Source of the DNA: Pedococcus dokdonensis
GTDB lineage: Bacteria > Actinomycetota > Actinomycetes > Actinomycetales > Dermatophilaceae
Length of the DNA: 64,000 bases
Assembly (NCBI RefSeq): GCF_900104525.1
Contig: NZ_LT629711.1
Span: forward strand, 2,170,001-2,234,000
Direction: 5' to 3'
The position numbers and the translations under genes were made by a program. The notes beneath the pieces are model-generated. The model did not search any database, was not told the origin of the DNA, and saw only the letters and a program-made list of their open reading frames with translations. This document shows, piece by piece, positions 21,449 through 30,714 of the stretch. Every line of letters starts with the position of its first letter. Position 1 is the stretch's first letter.

Positions 21449-22344
21449 TGCGCGCATTCACCGCGGCTGCCATCCAGCTCGCACCGGTCCCCGGACCCCT
21501 GTCGCCGGAGTCGGTGCGCAAGAACCTCGACAAGTGCGTCGACTTCACCCGACGCTGCGTCGACGCGACCGGGGCCGAGCTCGTCGTGCTGCCCGAGTCT
21601 GCGACGACGGGCTTCACCCCCGACTGCCCGGTCGAGGAGCTGTGGGACCTCGTGTCCGAGCTCCCCGGACCCGTCACCGAGCCGGTGCAGCAGGTCGCCA
21701 GGGACCTGGGCGTGTATGTCGTGCTGGGCACCTACGAGCGTGGGCCCGAGCGGGGCGTCGTCTACAACTCCTCGGTGCTGATCGACCGAGGTGGCGAGGT
21801 GATCGGGGTCTACCGCAAGACGCACCCCTTCTGCACCGAGCACGTCGACGGCGGCGGGTGGGTCACGCCCGGCAACACCGTGACGGTGTGCGACACCGAC
21901 CTCGGCAGGATCGGCATGATCATCTGCTTCGACGGCGACTACCCGGAGCTGACCCGCATCCAGGCAGTCCAGGGGGCCGAGGTGATCGCCCGCCCCAGTG
22001 CACTGCTGCGGTCGGCCGACATCTGGGAGCTGACCTCGCGGGCGCGGGCCTACGACAACCACGTCTACGTCGTCGGCGCCAACGCCACCGGGGTCGACCC
22101 GGCCGGGGTGCTCTACTTCGGCAACTCCCACATCGTCACCCCCAACGCCCACATCGCCGCCAAGGCCGCCTCGCACGAGGGCTGGGTCTCCGCCCTGCTC
22201 GACCCGGCCACCGCGCTCGCGTCGCTGACCCCGGGATCGAACATCGGCCAGGGCTTCGACCACCTGCGCGACCGCAACCTCGACCTGATCCGGGCGCACC
22301 GCGACGAGCTGGAACGCCCGGCCGAGACCTCGTTCCCCCACTGA
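21445..22344 (+). CDS. Carbon-nitrogen hydrolase (nitrilase superfamily)
   Basis: This 299-residue enzyme has the full catalytic triad of the nitrilase superfamily: Glu51 in LPESATTG, Lys125 in YRKTHPF and Cys161 in MIICFDGDYPE. Members hydrolyse amides, N-carbamoyl groups or nitriles. It is translationally coupled to the CoxG-like gene (ATGA at 21445-21448; the second ATG at 21448 is an equally possible start), so it most likely acts on a product of the hydroxylase pathway. In my pathway model it would hydrolyse malonamate to malonate and ammonia, or a ureido acid. Substrate unproven. Confidence 0.88.
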   Translation: MMRAFTAAAIQLAPVPGPLSPESVRKNLDKCVDFTRRCVDATGAELVVLPESATTGFTPDCPVEELWDLVSELPGPVTEPVQQVARDLGVYVVLGTYERGPERGVVYNSSVLIDRGGEVIGVYRKTHPFCTEHVDGGGWVTPGNTVTVCDTDLGRIGMIICFDGDYPELTRIQAVQGAEVIARPSALLRSADIWELTSRARAYDNHVYVVGANATGVDPAGVLYFGNSHIVTPNAHIAAKAASHEGWVSALLDPATALASLTPGSNIGQGFDHLRDRNLDLIRAHRDELERPAETSFPH

Positions 22345-22379
22345 CCCGGGGCAGCGGCCGGCCTCCACCTCCCCCCGAA

Positions 22380-22420
22380 TCGATGTGGACCCGCGGTGAC
22401 CTCGGGCGCTTTCACATCGA
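22380..22420. repeat. Hairpin after the amidohydrolase operon
   Basis: TCGATGTG (22380-22387) pairs with CACATCGA (22413-22420) around a 25-nt loop. It lies 36 nt after the amidohydrolase stop and may end that operon. Its outer arms loosely resemble the TCGAGGT hairpins at 32.6 and 42.1 kb. Confidence 0.45.
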
Positions 22421-22495
22421 ACCGGCTCAGGCGGTCCGGTCGACCTCGACGTGGTCCGCGGGGCACTCGGACCGGCGACGGGCTAGCGTGACCGG

Positions 22496-23992
22496 GTGAC
22501 CGTCCTCCCGCGCAGCACGCCCAGCGAGCAGGGGGTCGACGCGCTCGGCGTGCTCGACCTCGTCGACGCCCTCGAGGCGCAGGGCCACGACCCGCACAGC
22601 CTGGTGCTCGCCCGCCACGGTCAGGTCATCGCCCGCGGCTGGTGGGCTCCCTACGCACCCGAGCGGGTCCAGCTGGTCTACTCGCTGAGCAAGACGTTCA
22701 CGGCCACCGCGGTCGGGGTGCTGGTCGACGAAGGCCGGCTCTCGCTCGACCAGCCGGTGCTCGAGCTCCTGCCGCCCGCAGACCTGCCGGAGGACACCGA
22801 GGTCTCGGACCGCTACCGCCGCCTCACCCTCGGGCACTGCCTCACGATGGCCACCGGTCATGACGGGGACGCCTGGGGCCCCGAGGTCACGCAGGCCGCG
22901 TCCACACCGCCTGCCGGCGACGAGGACCCGGTGCTGCGTGCCGTCCTGGCCCACGACCCCGAGCACGAACCCGGCACCGCCTGGGCCTACAACCAGGTCG
23001 CGACCTACCTGGCCGCCGGGGCGGTGCGGGGGGCGACCGGGGGGTCGGTCCTGTCCCTGCTGCGCGAGCGGGTGCTGCCGCTCCTCGACCCCTCGTCGGT
23101 GGACCGGGTCGGCTGGCACCGCACCATCACCGGGCGCGAGCTCGGCTTCTCGGGGATCCACGTCGGCACCGACGCCATCCTGGCTCTCGCCCAGGCCTAT
23201 CTGGGCGGCGGGGAGGCGGCCGGCCGACGCCTCCTCTCGCCCGAGTGGGTCGCCGCCGCGACTGCCTCGACCGGCCTGCCGAACCGCGAGGAGGCGCCCA
23301 ACCCGGACTGGACCCAGGGCTACGGCTGCTCGTTCTGGCACGCCCGCCACGGTTTCCGCGGCGACGGTGCCTACGGGCAGTACGCGATCGTCCTGCCGGA
23401 GCAGGACATCGCGCTGGCGATCACGTCGGAGACGACCGACATGCAGGCCGTGCTCGACCTCGTCTGGGACCACCTGCTGCCGGCCGTCGGCGAGGTCGAC
23501 GAGGTGGGCGACGAGCTCGCGGACGCCGCGCTCGAGGAGCGGATGGAGCTGCTGCAGGTGCCTACTCCCGCCTCCACCGCGGACGGCCCCGACGACGCCC
23601 GCTGGCGTCGCGCCGGCGACAGCACCTTCCCGGAGGCGTATGCCGCCGTGCGCCTCACCCGCGTGGGCGAGGACGGCGAGACGGCCGACACCGCATACTC
23701 GCTCGTCCTGGAGGGGCACGGCGCGGAGGTGACGGTGCCGGTCGGTGACGGGGTGTGGGTCGACTCGACACCCGAGCTGGCCGGACGGGTGCTGCCGTTC
23801 TCGGCGGCCGGCGGCTGGGCCGAGGACGGCACGTTCGCGGCCGACCTGCGGCTCATCGAGACGCCGCACACGGTGCGGGTGCGCACCCGCGGCGACGGCA
23901 CGGTCCACCTGGGCTGGCACGAGGTGCCCCTGCAGACCGACGACCCTCTCTACCTCTCGCTGCGCGGCCCCGCCGCGCCACCCCAGACCTGA
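22496..23992 (+). CDS. Serine hydrolase of the class C beta-lactamase family
   Basis: This 498-residue protein belongs to the beta-lactamase/penicillin-binding-protein-like serine hydrolases. The nucleophile motif is Ser63-Leu-Ser-Lys66, and Tyr165 in AWAYNQ fits the second motif. There is no signal peptide, so the protein is cytoplasmic, which argues for an esterase or amidase role, not antibiotic resistance. About 170 residues after the catalytic domain form an extra beta-rich C-terminal part. The start is the GTG at 22496. It is separated from the amidohydrolase by a hairpin and from hyuA by 177 nt, so its membership in the catabolic block is uncertain. Confidence 0.82.
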   Translation: MTVLPRSTPSEQGVDALGVLDLVDALEAQGHDPHSLVLARHGQVIARGWWAPYAPERVQLVYSLSKTFTATAVGVLVDEGRLSLDQPVLELLPPADLPEDTEVSDRYRRLTLGHCLTMATGHDGDAWGPEVTQAASTPPAGDEDPVLRAVLAHDPEHEPGTAWAYNQVATYLAAGAVRGATGGSVLSLLRERVLPLLDPSSVDRVGWHRTITGRELGFSGIHVGTDAILALAQAYLGGGEAAGRRLLSPEWVAAATASTGLPNREEAPNPDWTQGYGCSFWHARHGFRGDGAYGQYAIVLPEQDIALAITSETTDMQAVLDLVWDHLLPAVGEVDEVGDELADAALEERMELLQVPTPASTADGPDDARWRRAGDSTFPEAYAAVRLTRVGEDGETADTAYSLVLEGHGAEVTVPVGDGVWVDSTPELAGRVLPFSAAGGWAEDGTFAADLRLIETPHTVRVRTRGDGTVHLGWHEVPLQTDDPLYLSLRGPAAPPQT

Positions 23993-24116
23993 CGCCGAAC
24001 GCAGCGGGCCCCCAGGCAGACCGTCTCGGCGTGGACCCGAACAAGGCGCTGTTCCCGGCGGTGCGCGCGTACCGGCTCGTGCGGGCCCACTGACGGCACA
24101 GCGCACGTCTCTCCTG

Positions 24117-24133
24117 TTGGCAACATGTGCCAA
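24117..24133. promoter_or_regulatory. Candidate operator upstream of hyuA
   Basis: TTGGCA (24117-24122), spacer ACATG and TGCCAA (24128-24133) form a perfect inverted repeat 36 nt before the hyuA start. A similar symmetric word, TTGGGCAGGTCCTGCCAA, lies upstream of carbamate kinase at 36481-36498. A common regulator is possible but not shown. Confidence 0.4.
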
Positions 24134-24169
24134 GGCGACGGGCCATCCGTGACCGGTTGAATCTCACGC

Positions 24170-26284
24170 ATGGCGCAGCGACGGATCCGGATCGGCATCG
24201 ACACCGGGGGGACGTTCACCGACGTCGTCGCCTTCGAGGAGGGCACTGGGGAGCTGGTCACGACGAAGACCCCCTCGACGCCGAGCAACCCGGCCGACGG
24301 CTTCATCACCGGCGTGCGCAAGGTCCTCGAGCTGATGGGCGCCACCGGCGCCGACGTCACCGCGGTGGCCCACGGCACCACGGTCGCCACCAACAAGCTG
24401 CTCGAGGGCAAGGTCGAGCGGCTGGGCTTCATCACCAGCGAGGGCTACGAGTTCATGCTCGAGATCGCCCGGCAGGCGGTGCCCGACGGCTACGGCAACT
24501 CCTACTTCTGGGTGAAGCCACCGCGCATCGTCCCCGCTGACGCGGTCCGGACGGTCGGCGGCCGGATGGACTTCCAGGGCAACGAGATCCGTCCGTTCGA
24601 CGAGGAGTCGGCGGTGGCTGCCGCCCGCTGGTTCCGCGACCGCGGGATCACCACCCTGGGCGTCTGCTTCCTGCACTCCTACGCCGACGACACCCACGAG
24701 CTGGCCATGCGTGAGGTGTTGAAGCGCGAGCACCCTGACGCGGTCGTCTCGATCAGCAGCGAGGTGTTGCGCGAGTACCGCGAGTACGAGCGCTCGATGA
24801 CCACCCTCGTCGACGCGGCCGTGAAGCCGAATGTCAGCCGCTACGTCACCAACATCCAGCACCGGCTCGCCGAGATCGCGCCCCAGGCGGCGTTCTCCAT
24901 CATGAAGTCGAACGGCGGCGTCCTCTCGGCCGACGAGGTCGTCCACCAGCCGATCACGACAGTGCTCTCCGGGCCGGCGGCCGGCGCGCTGGGCGCCGGG
25001 CTGATCGCGAAGCGGGCCGGCTTCCCGAAGGTGCTGACCTGCGACGGAGGCGGCACCTCGACCGATGTCTCGGTCGTCCTCGACGGCGAGCCCACGCTGA
25101 CCACGGAGGGCACGGTCGGCGCCTACCCGAGCAAGATCCCGATGATCGACGTGGTGACCGTGGGCGCCGGTGGCGGGTCCGTCGCCTGGGTCTCCCCCGA
25201 GGGGACGCTGAAGGTCGGCCCGCACTCGGCCGGGGCAGACCCGGGCCCGCTCTGCTACGCCAAGGGCGGCACCGAGCCGACCATCACCGACGCGCACGTC
25301 GTGCTCGGCCGCATCCCTCCGCACCTGCTGGGCGGCGAGATCCCGCTTGACGTCGAGGCGGCACGGGCCGGAGTCGACGCCCTGGCGGCCACCCTCGGCA
25401 TCGACCCGGTCCGCTGCGCCACCGGCATCCTCGAGATCTCGGCCTGGAACCAGGCCAACGCGCTGCGCCAGGTCTCGGTCAAGCGCGGCCTCGACGTCCG
25501 TGACTTCATGCTCACGACGTTCGGCGGCTCGGGGTCGCTGCTCGCCTGCCGGCTCGTCGACATCCTCGACCTCGCCGGGGTGGTCGTCCCACAGAACCCC
25601 GGCAACGTCAGCGCATTCGGCCTGCTCACCGTCGACGTGAAGAACGACTACGTGCAGACCATGGTGGCCAAGCACGCCGCCCTCGACCACGCAGCGGTGC
25701 AGAAGACCTTCGACGAGCTCACCGACCGCGCCGCCAGAGCCCTTGACGGAGAAGGCTTTCCGCGCGACGCCCACCGCTACGCCCGCACCGTCGACCTGCG
25801 CTACTTCGGCCAGGCCTTCGAGGTGCGCGTCGCCGCGCCCGACGGTCCGGTCGACGAGGCGTATGCCGCGCAGGTCGCCTCCGCGTTCCACGAGGCACAC
25901 CGGGCGCTCTACGGCTACGACTTCGCCGCCGACCCGAGCCAGCAGGTCGAGTGGGTGAACCTGCGGGTGACCGGCGTGGGTCCGATCACCCGTCCCGAGC
26001 TGCGTGAGCTGCCGTCCCGCGACCCCGGCGACCCCGGGTCGTTGAGCGGTCCGACAGACCAGGACCCGTCGGATCGCTCTACGACCCGCGTCCGGCGGGT
26101 CTGCTTCGACGCCGACGAGGGGTATGTCGTGACTCCCGTCCTGTGGCGACCCGACCTCCGTGCCGGCGACACCTTCCAGGGCCCGGCCATCGTCGAGGAG
26201 TTCGGGTCGACCGTGCCGGTGCACCCCGGCTTCTCCGTCCACGTCGACACCATCGGCAACCTCGTCATCACCAAGGAGTCCTGA
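24170..26284 (+). CDS. hyuA: Hydantoinase/oxoprolinase subunit A
   Basis: This 704-residue protein is the HyuA subunit of the ATP-dependent hydantoinase/oxoprolinase/acetone carboxylase family. The ASKHA-type nucleotide-binding motifs GIDTGGTFTDV (9-19), AHGTTVATN and CDGGGTSTDV are intact. Members open cyclic amides or carboxylate ketones at the cost of ATP. Near the C-terminus (about 623-640) it carries an extra loop, SLSGPTDQDPSDRS, encoded by a palindromic element related to one in allF. The stop codon shares its A with the hyuB ATG, so the pair is coupled. It could act on a cyclic ureide (hydantoin, dihydropyrimidine); the real substrate is unknown. Confidence 0.9.
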   Translation: MAQRRIRIGIDTGGTFTDVVAFEEGTGELVTTKTPSTPSNPADGFITGVRKVLELMGATGADVTAVAHGTTVATNKLLEGKVERLGFITSEGYEFMLEIARQAVPDGYGNSYFWVKPPRIVPADAVRTVGGRMDFQGNEIRPFDEESAVAAARWFRDRGITTLGVCFLHSYADDTHELAMREVLKREHPDAVVSISSEVLREYREYERSMTTLVDAAVKPNVSRYVTNIQHRLAEIAPQAAFSIMKSNGGVLSADEVVHQPITTVLSGPAAGALGAGLIAKRAGFPKVLTCDGGGTSTDVSVVLDGEPTLTTEGTVGAYPSKIPMIDVVTVGAGGGSVAWVSPEGTLKVGPHSAGADPGPLCYAKGGTEPTITDAHVVLGRIPPHLLGGEIPLDVEAARAGVDALAATLGIDPVRCATGILEISAWNQANALRQVSVKRGLDVRDFMLTTFGGSGSLLACRLVDILDLAGVVVPQNPGNVSAFGLLTVDVKNDYVQTMVAKHAALDHAAVQKTFDELTDRAARALDGEGFPRDAHRYARTVDLRYFGQAFEVRVAAPDGPVDEAYAAQVASAFHEAHRALYGYDFAADPSQQVEWVNLRVTGVGPITRPELRELPSRDPGDPGSLSGPTDQDPSDRSTTRVRRVCFDADEGYVVTPVLWRPDLRAGDTFQGPAIVEEFGSTVPVHPGFSVHVDTIGNLVITKES
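26036..26087. repeat. Translated palindromic element, family 2, in hyuA
   Basis: A 20-nt arm GGGTCGTTGAGCGGTCCGAC (26036-26055) pairs with 26068-26087 with two mismatches around a 12-nt loop. The reading frame passes through it. It shares the core CCAGGACCCG (26059-26068) and a similar translated product with the element in allF (11185-11254). Confidence 0.7.
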
Positions 26285-28224
26285 TGGCCAACAGCGCGGG
26301 CCTCCCCACCGCATACGAGCACGGCAACCGGCTGACCCCGCAGGGCACCAAGGTCGACCCGATCCTCGTCGAGATCGTCCAGGGCACGCTGGCGAGCGTC
26401 GAGATGGAGGTCGAGACCGCCATCGCCCGCACCAGCCGCTCGCCGATGATCCGCGATGCGCACGACTTCCGGGCGGGCATTCACGACCGGCAGCTCCGCA
26501 AGCTCACCGGCCGCTCCTACAGCGCGCTGGTGCACCCGATCGTCCGCGACTACCCCCTCGCGGAGATGGCCGAGGGTGATGTCTTCTTCCACAACGACGT
26601 CTACGAGTCCGAGGGTGGCATCGGCCACCTGCCCGACCTCTGCGTCACGGTGCCGGTCTTCAGCGGTGGCGAGGTGGTGGCCTTCGTGCAGGCGTTCGGC
26701 CACCACGACGACATCGGTGGCGCGGTGCCCGGGTCGATGCCGAGCAATGCCACCAGCGTCCACGAGGAGGGCTTGGCAGTCCCGCCGATCAAGCTGTGGG
26801 ACAAGGGAGTTCCCAACAAGGCTGCCCTGCGGATCATGACCCGCAACAGCCGGATGCCCGACTCCCTGGCGGCCGACCTCGACGCCGAGTGCTCGGCCTG
26901 CCTGATGGGCGCCCGGCGGCTGTCCGAGCTGTTCGAGCGCTATGGACGCGACACCATCGAGGCGACCTTCGACACCATCCTCGACCAGACCACCGAGACC
27001 TACCGGCGCGAGATCCTGTCGAAGATCCCCGACGGCACCTACGTCTGGGAGGACTACGCCGAGCACGACGGCGTCGACGAGCCGATGCTGCACACCCAGC
27101 GGATCACGCTCACCAAGGTCAGTGACGCGCCCGCCGACCCCGAGAACGGCCGCCCCGCCGGGCCGCGCCTGATCGTCGACTTCACCGGCACGGCGCCCCA
27201 GGCCAAGGGGCCGATCAACCACTGCGGCGACTACGTGGGCGGCAACTTCCTCAAGAAGTGGCTGGCCCCGATCCTGCGCAACCTCGCCGACACCCCGGAG
27301 CGGATGGCCGAGCTCGACGTCAACGAGGGCGTGGTCCCGCTGATCGAGATGCGCTTCCCCGACAAGGGCACGCTGCTGACACCGATCTTCCCGGCACCGA
27401 CCAACGCCCGGACCTTCGTGATCCTGCGGCTGCTGGGCGTGCTGGCCGGCGTCGTGGCCAAGGCGGTCGACGGCAAGATGCCGGCCGACCAGGAGACGAT
27501 CCGCTACACCGGCGTCTACGGCAAGGACCGCGACGGCAGCGACTACCTCATGCGCGAGGTGCTCGGGGGCGGGTCGGGTGGGCGTTACTACGCCGACGGC
27601 GAGGACACCATCCATGTGGTGCCCGACTCGCGCAACCTGCCGACCGAGTTCACCGAGAGCCGGTTCCCGTTCATCGTCGAGCGGCTCGGGCTCGCCGTCG
27701 ACTCCGGTGGTGCCGGGCGCTACCGCGGCGGCCTGGGCTACGAGAAGCACATCCGGATGCTCAAGGACGCCCATTTCATGTCCATCGCCGACCGCTCGAT
27801 CCTCGCCTGCTGGGGGGTCAAGGGCGGCAAGGCCGGTATGCCGTTCAACGTCACCATCGACGTCGGTGGTCCGGACGAGCGGGAGGTCGACGCGCTGGCC
27901 GATGCCGAGCCGGTCAAGGCCGGGCAGGTGATCCGCATCCGCACCACCGGGGGCGGAGGATGGGGCGACCCGCTCGACCGGCCCTATGCCGACGTCGAAC
28001 GCGACCTGCGCTGGGGCAAGGTGTCCTTCGAGGGTGCGCGGACGGCATACGGCGTGGTCGCGACGGGGAGCAAGGACGCGCCGGCGGTGGACGTCGGGGC
28101 GAGCGATGCACTGCGCGAGCAGCTGCGCGGGGCGCGCCCGGAGGCGGCACCGTTCTTCGACCGTGGGCCGGGTTACGCCCACCTGGCCGACGGCAAGGAC
28201 GCCGCCGACGTCGACTGGCTCTGA
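26284..28224 (+). CDS. hyuB: Hydantoinase/oxoprolinase subunit B
   Basis: This is the HyuB partner (646 residues) that with HyuA forms the ATP-dependent hydrolase or carboxylase. Family-typical segments include SRSPMIRDAHDFRAGI near residue 56, DVFFHNDVYESEGGIGHLPDL and the Gly-rich C-terminal GGGGWGDPLDR. The start ATG at 26284 shares one nucleotide with the hyuA stop (TGATG). Length matches the family. The pair is followed after 56 nt by the aminotransferase gene on the same strand, so all three may be one transcript. Substrate specificity cannot be read from the sequence. Confidence 0.9.
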   Translation: MANSAGLPTAYEHGNRLTPQGTKVDPILVEIVQGTLASVEMEVETAIARTSRSPMIRDAHDFRAGIHDRQLRKLTGRSYSALVHPIVRDYPLAEMAEGDVFFHNDVYESEGGIGHLPDLCVTVPVFSGGEVVAFVQAFGHHDDIGGAVPGSMPSNATSVHEEGLAVPPIKLWDKGVPNKAALRIMTRNSRMPDSLAADLDAECSACLMGARRLSELFERYGRDTIEATFDTILDQTTETYRREILSKIPDGTYVWEDYAEHDGVDEPMLHTQRITLTKVSDAPADPENGRPAGPRLIVDFTGTAPQAKGPINHCGDYVGGNFLKKWLAPILRNLADTPERMAELDVNEGVVPLIEMRFPDKGTLLTPIFPAPTNARTFVILRLLGVLAGVVAKAVDGKMPADQETIRYTGVYGKDRDGSDYLMREVLGGGSGGRYYADGEDTIHVVPDSRNLPTEFTESRFPFIVERLGLAVDSGGAGRYRGGLGYEKHIRMLKDAHFMSIADRSILACWGVKGGKAGMPFNVTIDVGGPDEREVDALADAEPVKAGQVIRIRTTGGGGWGDPLDRPYADVERDLRWGKVSFEGARTAYGVVATGSKDAPAVDVGASDALREQLRGARPEAAPFFDRGPGYAHLADGKDAADVDWL

Positions 28225-28280
28225 CGACCGCGCACCGCTCCCCCCGCCCACCCGAGCGCCCGCTGTGGCAACCTGCTGAC

Positions 28281-29402
28281 GTGACCCTTCCTCGCCCCGA
28301 GATCGACCCCGACGGCCTGCTCGAGTACTCGGTGGTCTTCACCGACCGCTCGCTCAACCACATGTCGAAGCGTTTCGTCGGCGTGATGCAGGACATCGTC
28401 GACGTGCTTCGGACGACGTACTCGGCGCACACCGTCGCGGTCGTGCCGGGTGGCGGCACGTACGCGATGGAAGCCGTCGCCCGACAGCTCGCCACCGGCC
28501 GCCGGTGCCTGGTCGTGCGGAACGGCTTGTTCTCCTACCGCTGGTCGCAGATCCTCGAGGCCGGCGCGATCGCCAGCGACGTGACGGTGTGCCGTGCCCG
28601 CCCGGCCGCGGACGAGCCGCAGGCCCCCTGGTCGCCGGCACCCGTTGCGGAGGTGGTCGAGGCGATCGAGCGGGACCGCCCGTCGGTCGTCTTCGCAGCG
28701 CACGTCGAGACGGCGGCCGGCATCCTGCTGCCGGACGACTACGTCCGAGCGATCGCCGACGCGACGCATGCGGTCGGCGGGCTCTTCGTGCTCGACTGCA
28801 TCGCCTCGGGTGCGCTCTGGGTCGACATGGCGGACCTGCACGTCGACGTGCTGCTCAGCGCTCCCCAGAAGGGCTGGAGCGGGTCACCGTGCGCGGGGTT
28901 CGTGATGCTGTCTGAGTCGGCCCGCGAAGCCGTCATGGCGACCACGTCGACGAGCTTCGCTGTCGACCTGCAGAAGTGGCTGACCATCACCGAGGCCTAC
29001 ACCGAGGGGCAGACGCCGTACCACGCGACGATGCCCACCGACTCGCTCGCGCGCGACGCCGCGATCATGGTCGAGACCCGTTCGCTGGGTCTCGAGGTGC
29101 TGCGCGAGGCCCAGGTGTCCTTGGGTTCGCGGGTGCGCGAGCTGCTGGTGTCCCGTGGCTTTCCCTCTGTCGCCGCAACGGAATTCGCAGCTCCGAGCGT
29201 GGTCGTCTCGTTCACCGACGACCCGGAGATCCGCACCGGTGCCCGGTTCAAGCGCGGCGGGCTGCAGGTCGCTGCAGGCGTGCCGCTGATGTGCGGCGAG
29301 CGCGACGACTTCTCGACGTTCCGCGTGGGCCTCTTCGGCCTCGACAAGCTGACCGACGTCGACGGCACGGTCGAGCGCCTGGATGCCCACCTGGACGGCT
29401 AG
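28281..29402 (+). CDS. Class V aminotransferase (PLP-dependent)
   Basis: This 373-residue enzyme belongs to the class V aminotransferases that include alanine-glyoxylate and ureidoglycine-glyoxylate aminotransferases. Lys197 in LLSAPQKGWSG is the PLP lysine, preceded by the cofactor-binding aspartate in VLDCIASGALWVD. The start is the GTG at 28281. Coming after hyuAB in a nitrogen-heterocycle block, it may move an amino group from a ring-derived amino acid to pyruvate or glyoxylate; a PucG-like role is one candidate but motifs alone do not decide. Confidence 0.85.
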   Translation: MTLPRPEIDPDGLLEYSVVFTDRSLNHMSKRFVGVMQDIVDVLRTTYSAHTVAVVPGGGTYAMEAVARQLATGRRCLVVRNGLFSYRWSQILEAGAIASDVTVCRARPAADEPQAPWSPAPVAEVVEAIERDRPSVVFAAHVETAAGILLPDDYVRAIADATHAVGGLFVLDCIASGALWVDMADLHVDVLLSAPQKGWSGSPCAGFVMLSESAREAVMATTSTSFAVDLQKWLTITEAYTEGQTPYHATMPTDSLARDAAIMVETRSLGLEVLREAQVSLGSRVRELLVSRGFPSVAATEFAAPSVVVSFTDDPEIRTGARFKRGGLQVAAGVPLMCGERDDFSTFRVGLFGLDKLTDVDGTVERLDAHLDG

Positions 29403-29475
29403 CGCCGGGACGCGACCGGGTCCGATCGCTGGGACCAGCGGGAAGAACGGTGGGGTGTGCGTGGTTGCGCCGAGT

Positions 29476-30249
29476 ATGACCGATCTTGTCGACCGCACCA
29501 TCGCGGCCCTGCGTGCCAACCACGAGACTCTCGCCGATCTGGTGCCGACCCTGTCCGACGACGACCTGGCCAAGCCAAGTGGAGCGACGGAGTGGAGCGT
29601 GGCCCAGGCTCTCTCACACCTCGGCAGTGGTGCGGAGATCGGCCGCAAGCCCATTGCGGCTGCCGCGGGCGAGCCTGTGGATGCTGAGGAGAACCAAGCC
29701 GTCTGGGCACGCTGGAACGCAGCTTCCCCGGCCGACCAGGCAGCTGAGTTCGTGAAGCACAACGAGGCGTACCTCGACACCGTCGAGGCGCTCAGCCCTG
29801 CGCAACGCGAAGACCTGCGGGTGGACCTGGGCTTCCTGCCAGAGCCCGTGCCGCTGTCGGTCGCGCTCGGAATGCGGCTCAACGAGGTCGCGAACCATGC
29901 GTGGGACGTGCGCGTCGGTGTCGACCAGACGGCCACCGTGGACGCCGAGTCTGCCGAGCTGCTCGTGGAGCTCTTCCGGGGACCACTGGGCTTCCTGTTG
30001 GGCTTCTCCGCCAAGGCGAACGAGATCGACCACGAGGTCCGCCTGGCCATCCCGGGCGGCGCCGTCGAGATCACCGACGCGGTCGCCGTGACCGAGTCAG
30101 CCGATGACCCGACGGCCGTGTTCGACGCCGCACCGGAGGCTGTCGTGCGGTTGCTCAGCGGCCGGCTCCGCCCCCAGCACGCCGGCGGCGTCGCCGTCAC
30201 GGGCAACGTCACCCTGGACGAGCTGCGGAAGGTGTTCCCCGGCTACTAG
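29476..30249 (+). CDS. DinB/mycothiol maleylpyruvate isomerase-like protein (TIGR03083 type)
   Basis: This 257-residue protein resembles actinobacterial proteins with a mycothiol-dependent maleylpyruvate isomerase N-terminal domain (DinB-like four-helix fold). The start of the fold, LRANHETLADLVPTLSDDDL followed by GATEWSVAQALSHL, is clear, and the histidine of SHL and the later NEVANHAWDVRVG are typical metal-ligand positions. The C-terminal half fits the MDMPI C-terminal domain. I start at the ATG at 29476; the GTG at 29461 with GGTGGGG upstream is an alternative. Such proteins often act in mycothiol-dependent detoxification. Its link to its neighbours is unclear. Confidence 0.72.
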   Translation: MTDLVDRTIAALRANHETLADLVPTLSDDDLAKPSGATEWSVAQALSHLGSGAEIGRKPIAAAAGEPVDAEENQAVWARWNAASPADQAAEFVKHNEAYLDTVEALSPAQREDLRVDLGFLPEPVPLSVALGMRLNEVANHAWDVRVGVDQTATVDAESAELLVELFRGPLGFLLGFSAKANEIDHEVRLAIPGGAVEITDAVAVTESADDPTAVFDAAPEAVVRLLSGRLRPQHAGGVAVTGNVTLDELRKVFPGY

Positions 30250-30369
30250 CCCTGGTCCGGTGGGGAGAGGCCGCGCGCGAGCTGAGTTGCCGCGACCGCC
30301 ACGACGGCAACGCATCGCAAGAAGCCGTCCCCCTTGCCCCCGTCGCGACCTGCACCTATCTTGTGTCGC

Positions 30370-30714
30370 ATGGTACCCGGCGACGACGCGATCCTGACGC
30401 ACCTGCGTCGTGGGGCGTTGGAGCACTGCGTGCTGGCCATGCTCGAACACGACGAGCTCTACGGACTCGACATCGCCCGGCGCCTGACTGCCGACGGGGT
30501 GCTGATGTCGAGCGAGGGGACGCTCTATCCCCTCCTCGCCCGACTGCGCAAGGCTGGCCTGGTCGACACCAGCTGGCAGGAGTCGGTCGAGGGACCACCC
30601 CGCCGCTACTACTCGCTCACCAGCGACGGGCACGCTTCGCTCGCCGCCTTCAAACGCACCTGGAAACCATTCCGCGACGCGGTCGACACCGCCCTCCGAG
30701 GGGGACAACCATGA
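30370..30714 (+). CDS. PadR-family transcriptional regulator
   Basis: This 114-residue winged-helix protein is a PadR regulator: LRRGALEHCVLAMLEHDELYGLDI is the first helical part and LMSSEGTLYPLLARLRKAGLV the recognition helix region, followed by the wing PPRRYYSLTSDG. It starts at the ATG at 30370 and overlaps the next gene by 4 nt (ATGA). PadR genes paired with HAAS-domain membrane proteins are common and often control stress or transporter genes. Here the same transcript continues into a CoA transferase. Confidence 0.9.
   Translation: MVPGDDAILTHLRRGALEHCVLAMLEHDELYGLDIARRLTADGVLMSSEGTLYPLLARLRKAGLVDTSWQESVEGPPRRYYSLTSDGHASLAAFKRTWKPFRDAVDTALRGGQP

Noticed and set aside
24031..24093. Tiny open frame (20 codons) between the serine hydrolase and hyuA
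   Set aside because: No ribosome site and no recognisable product; a chance frame is more likely.
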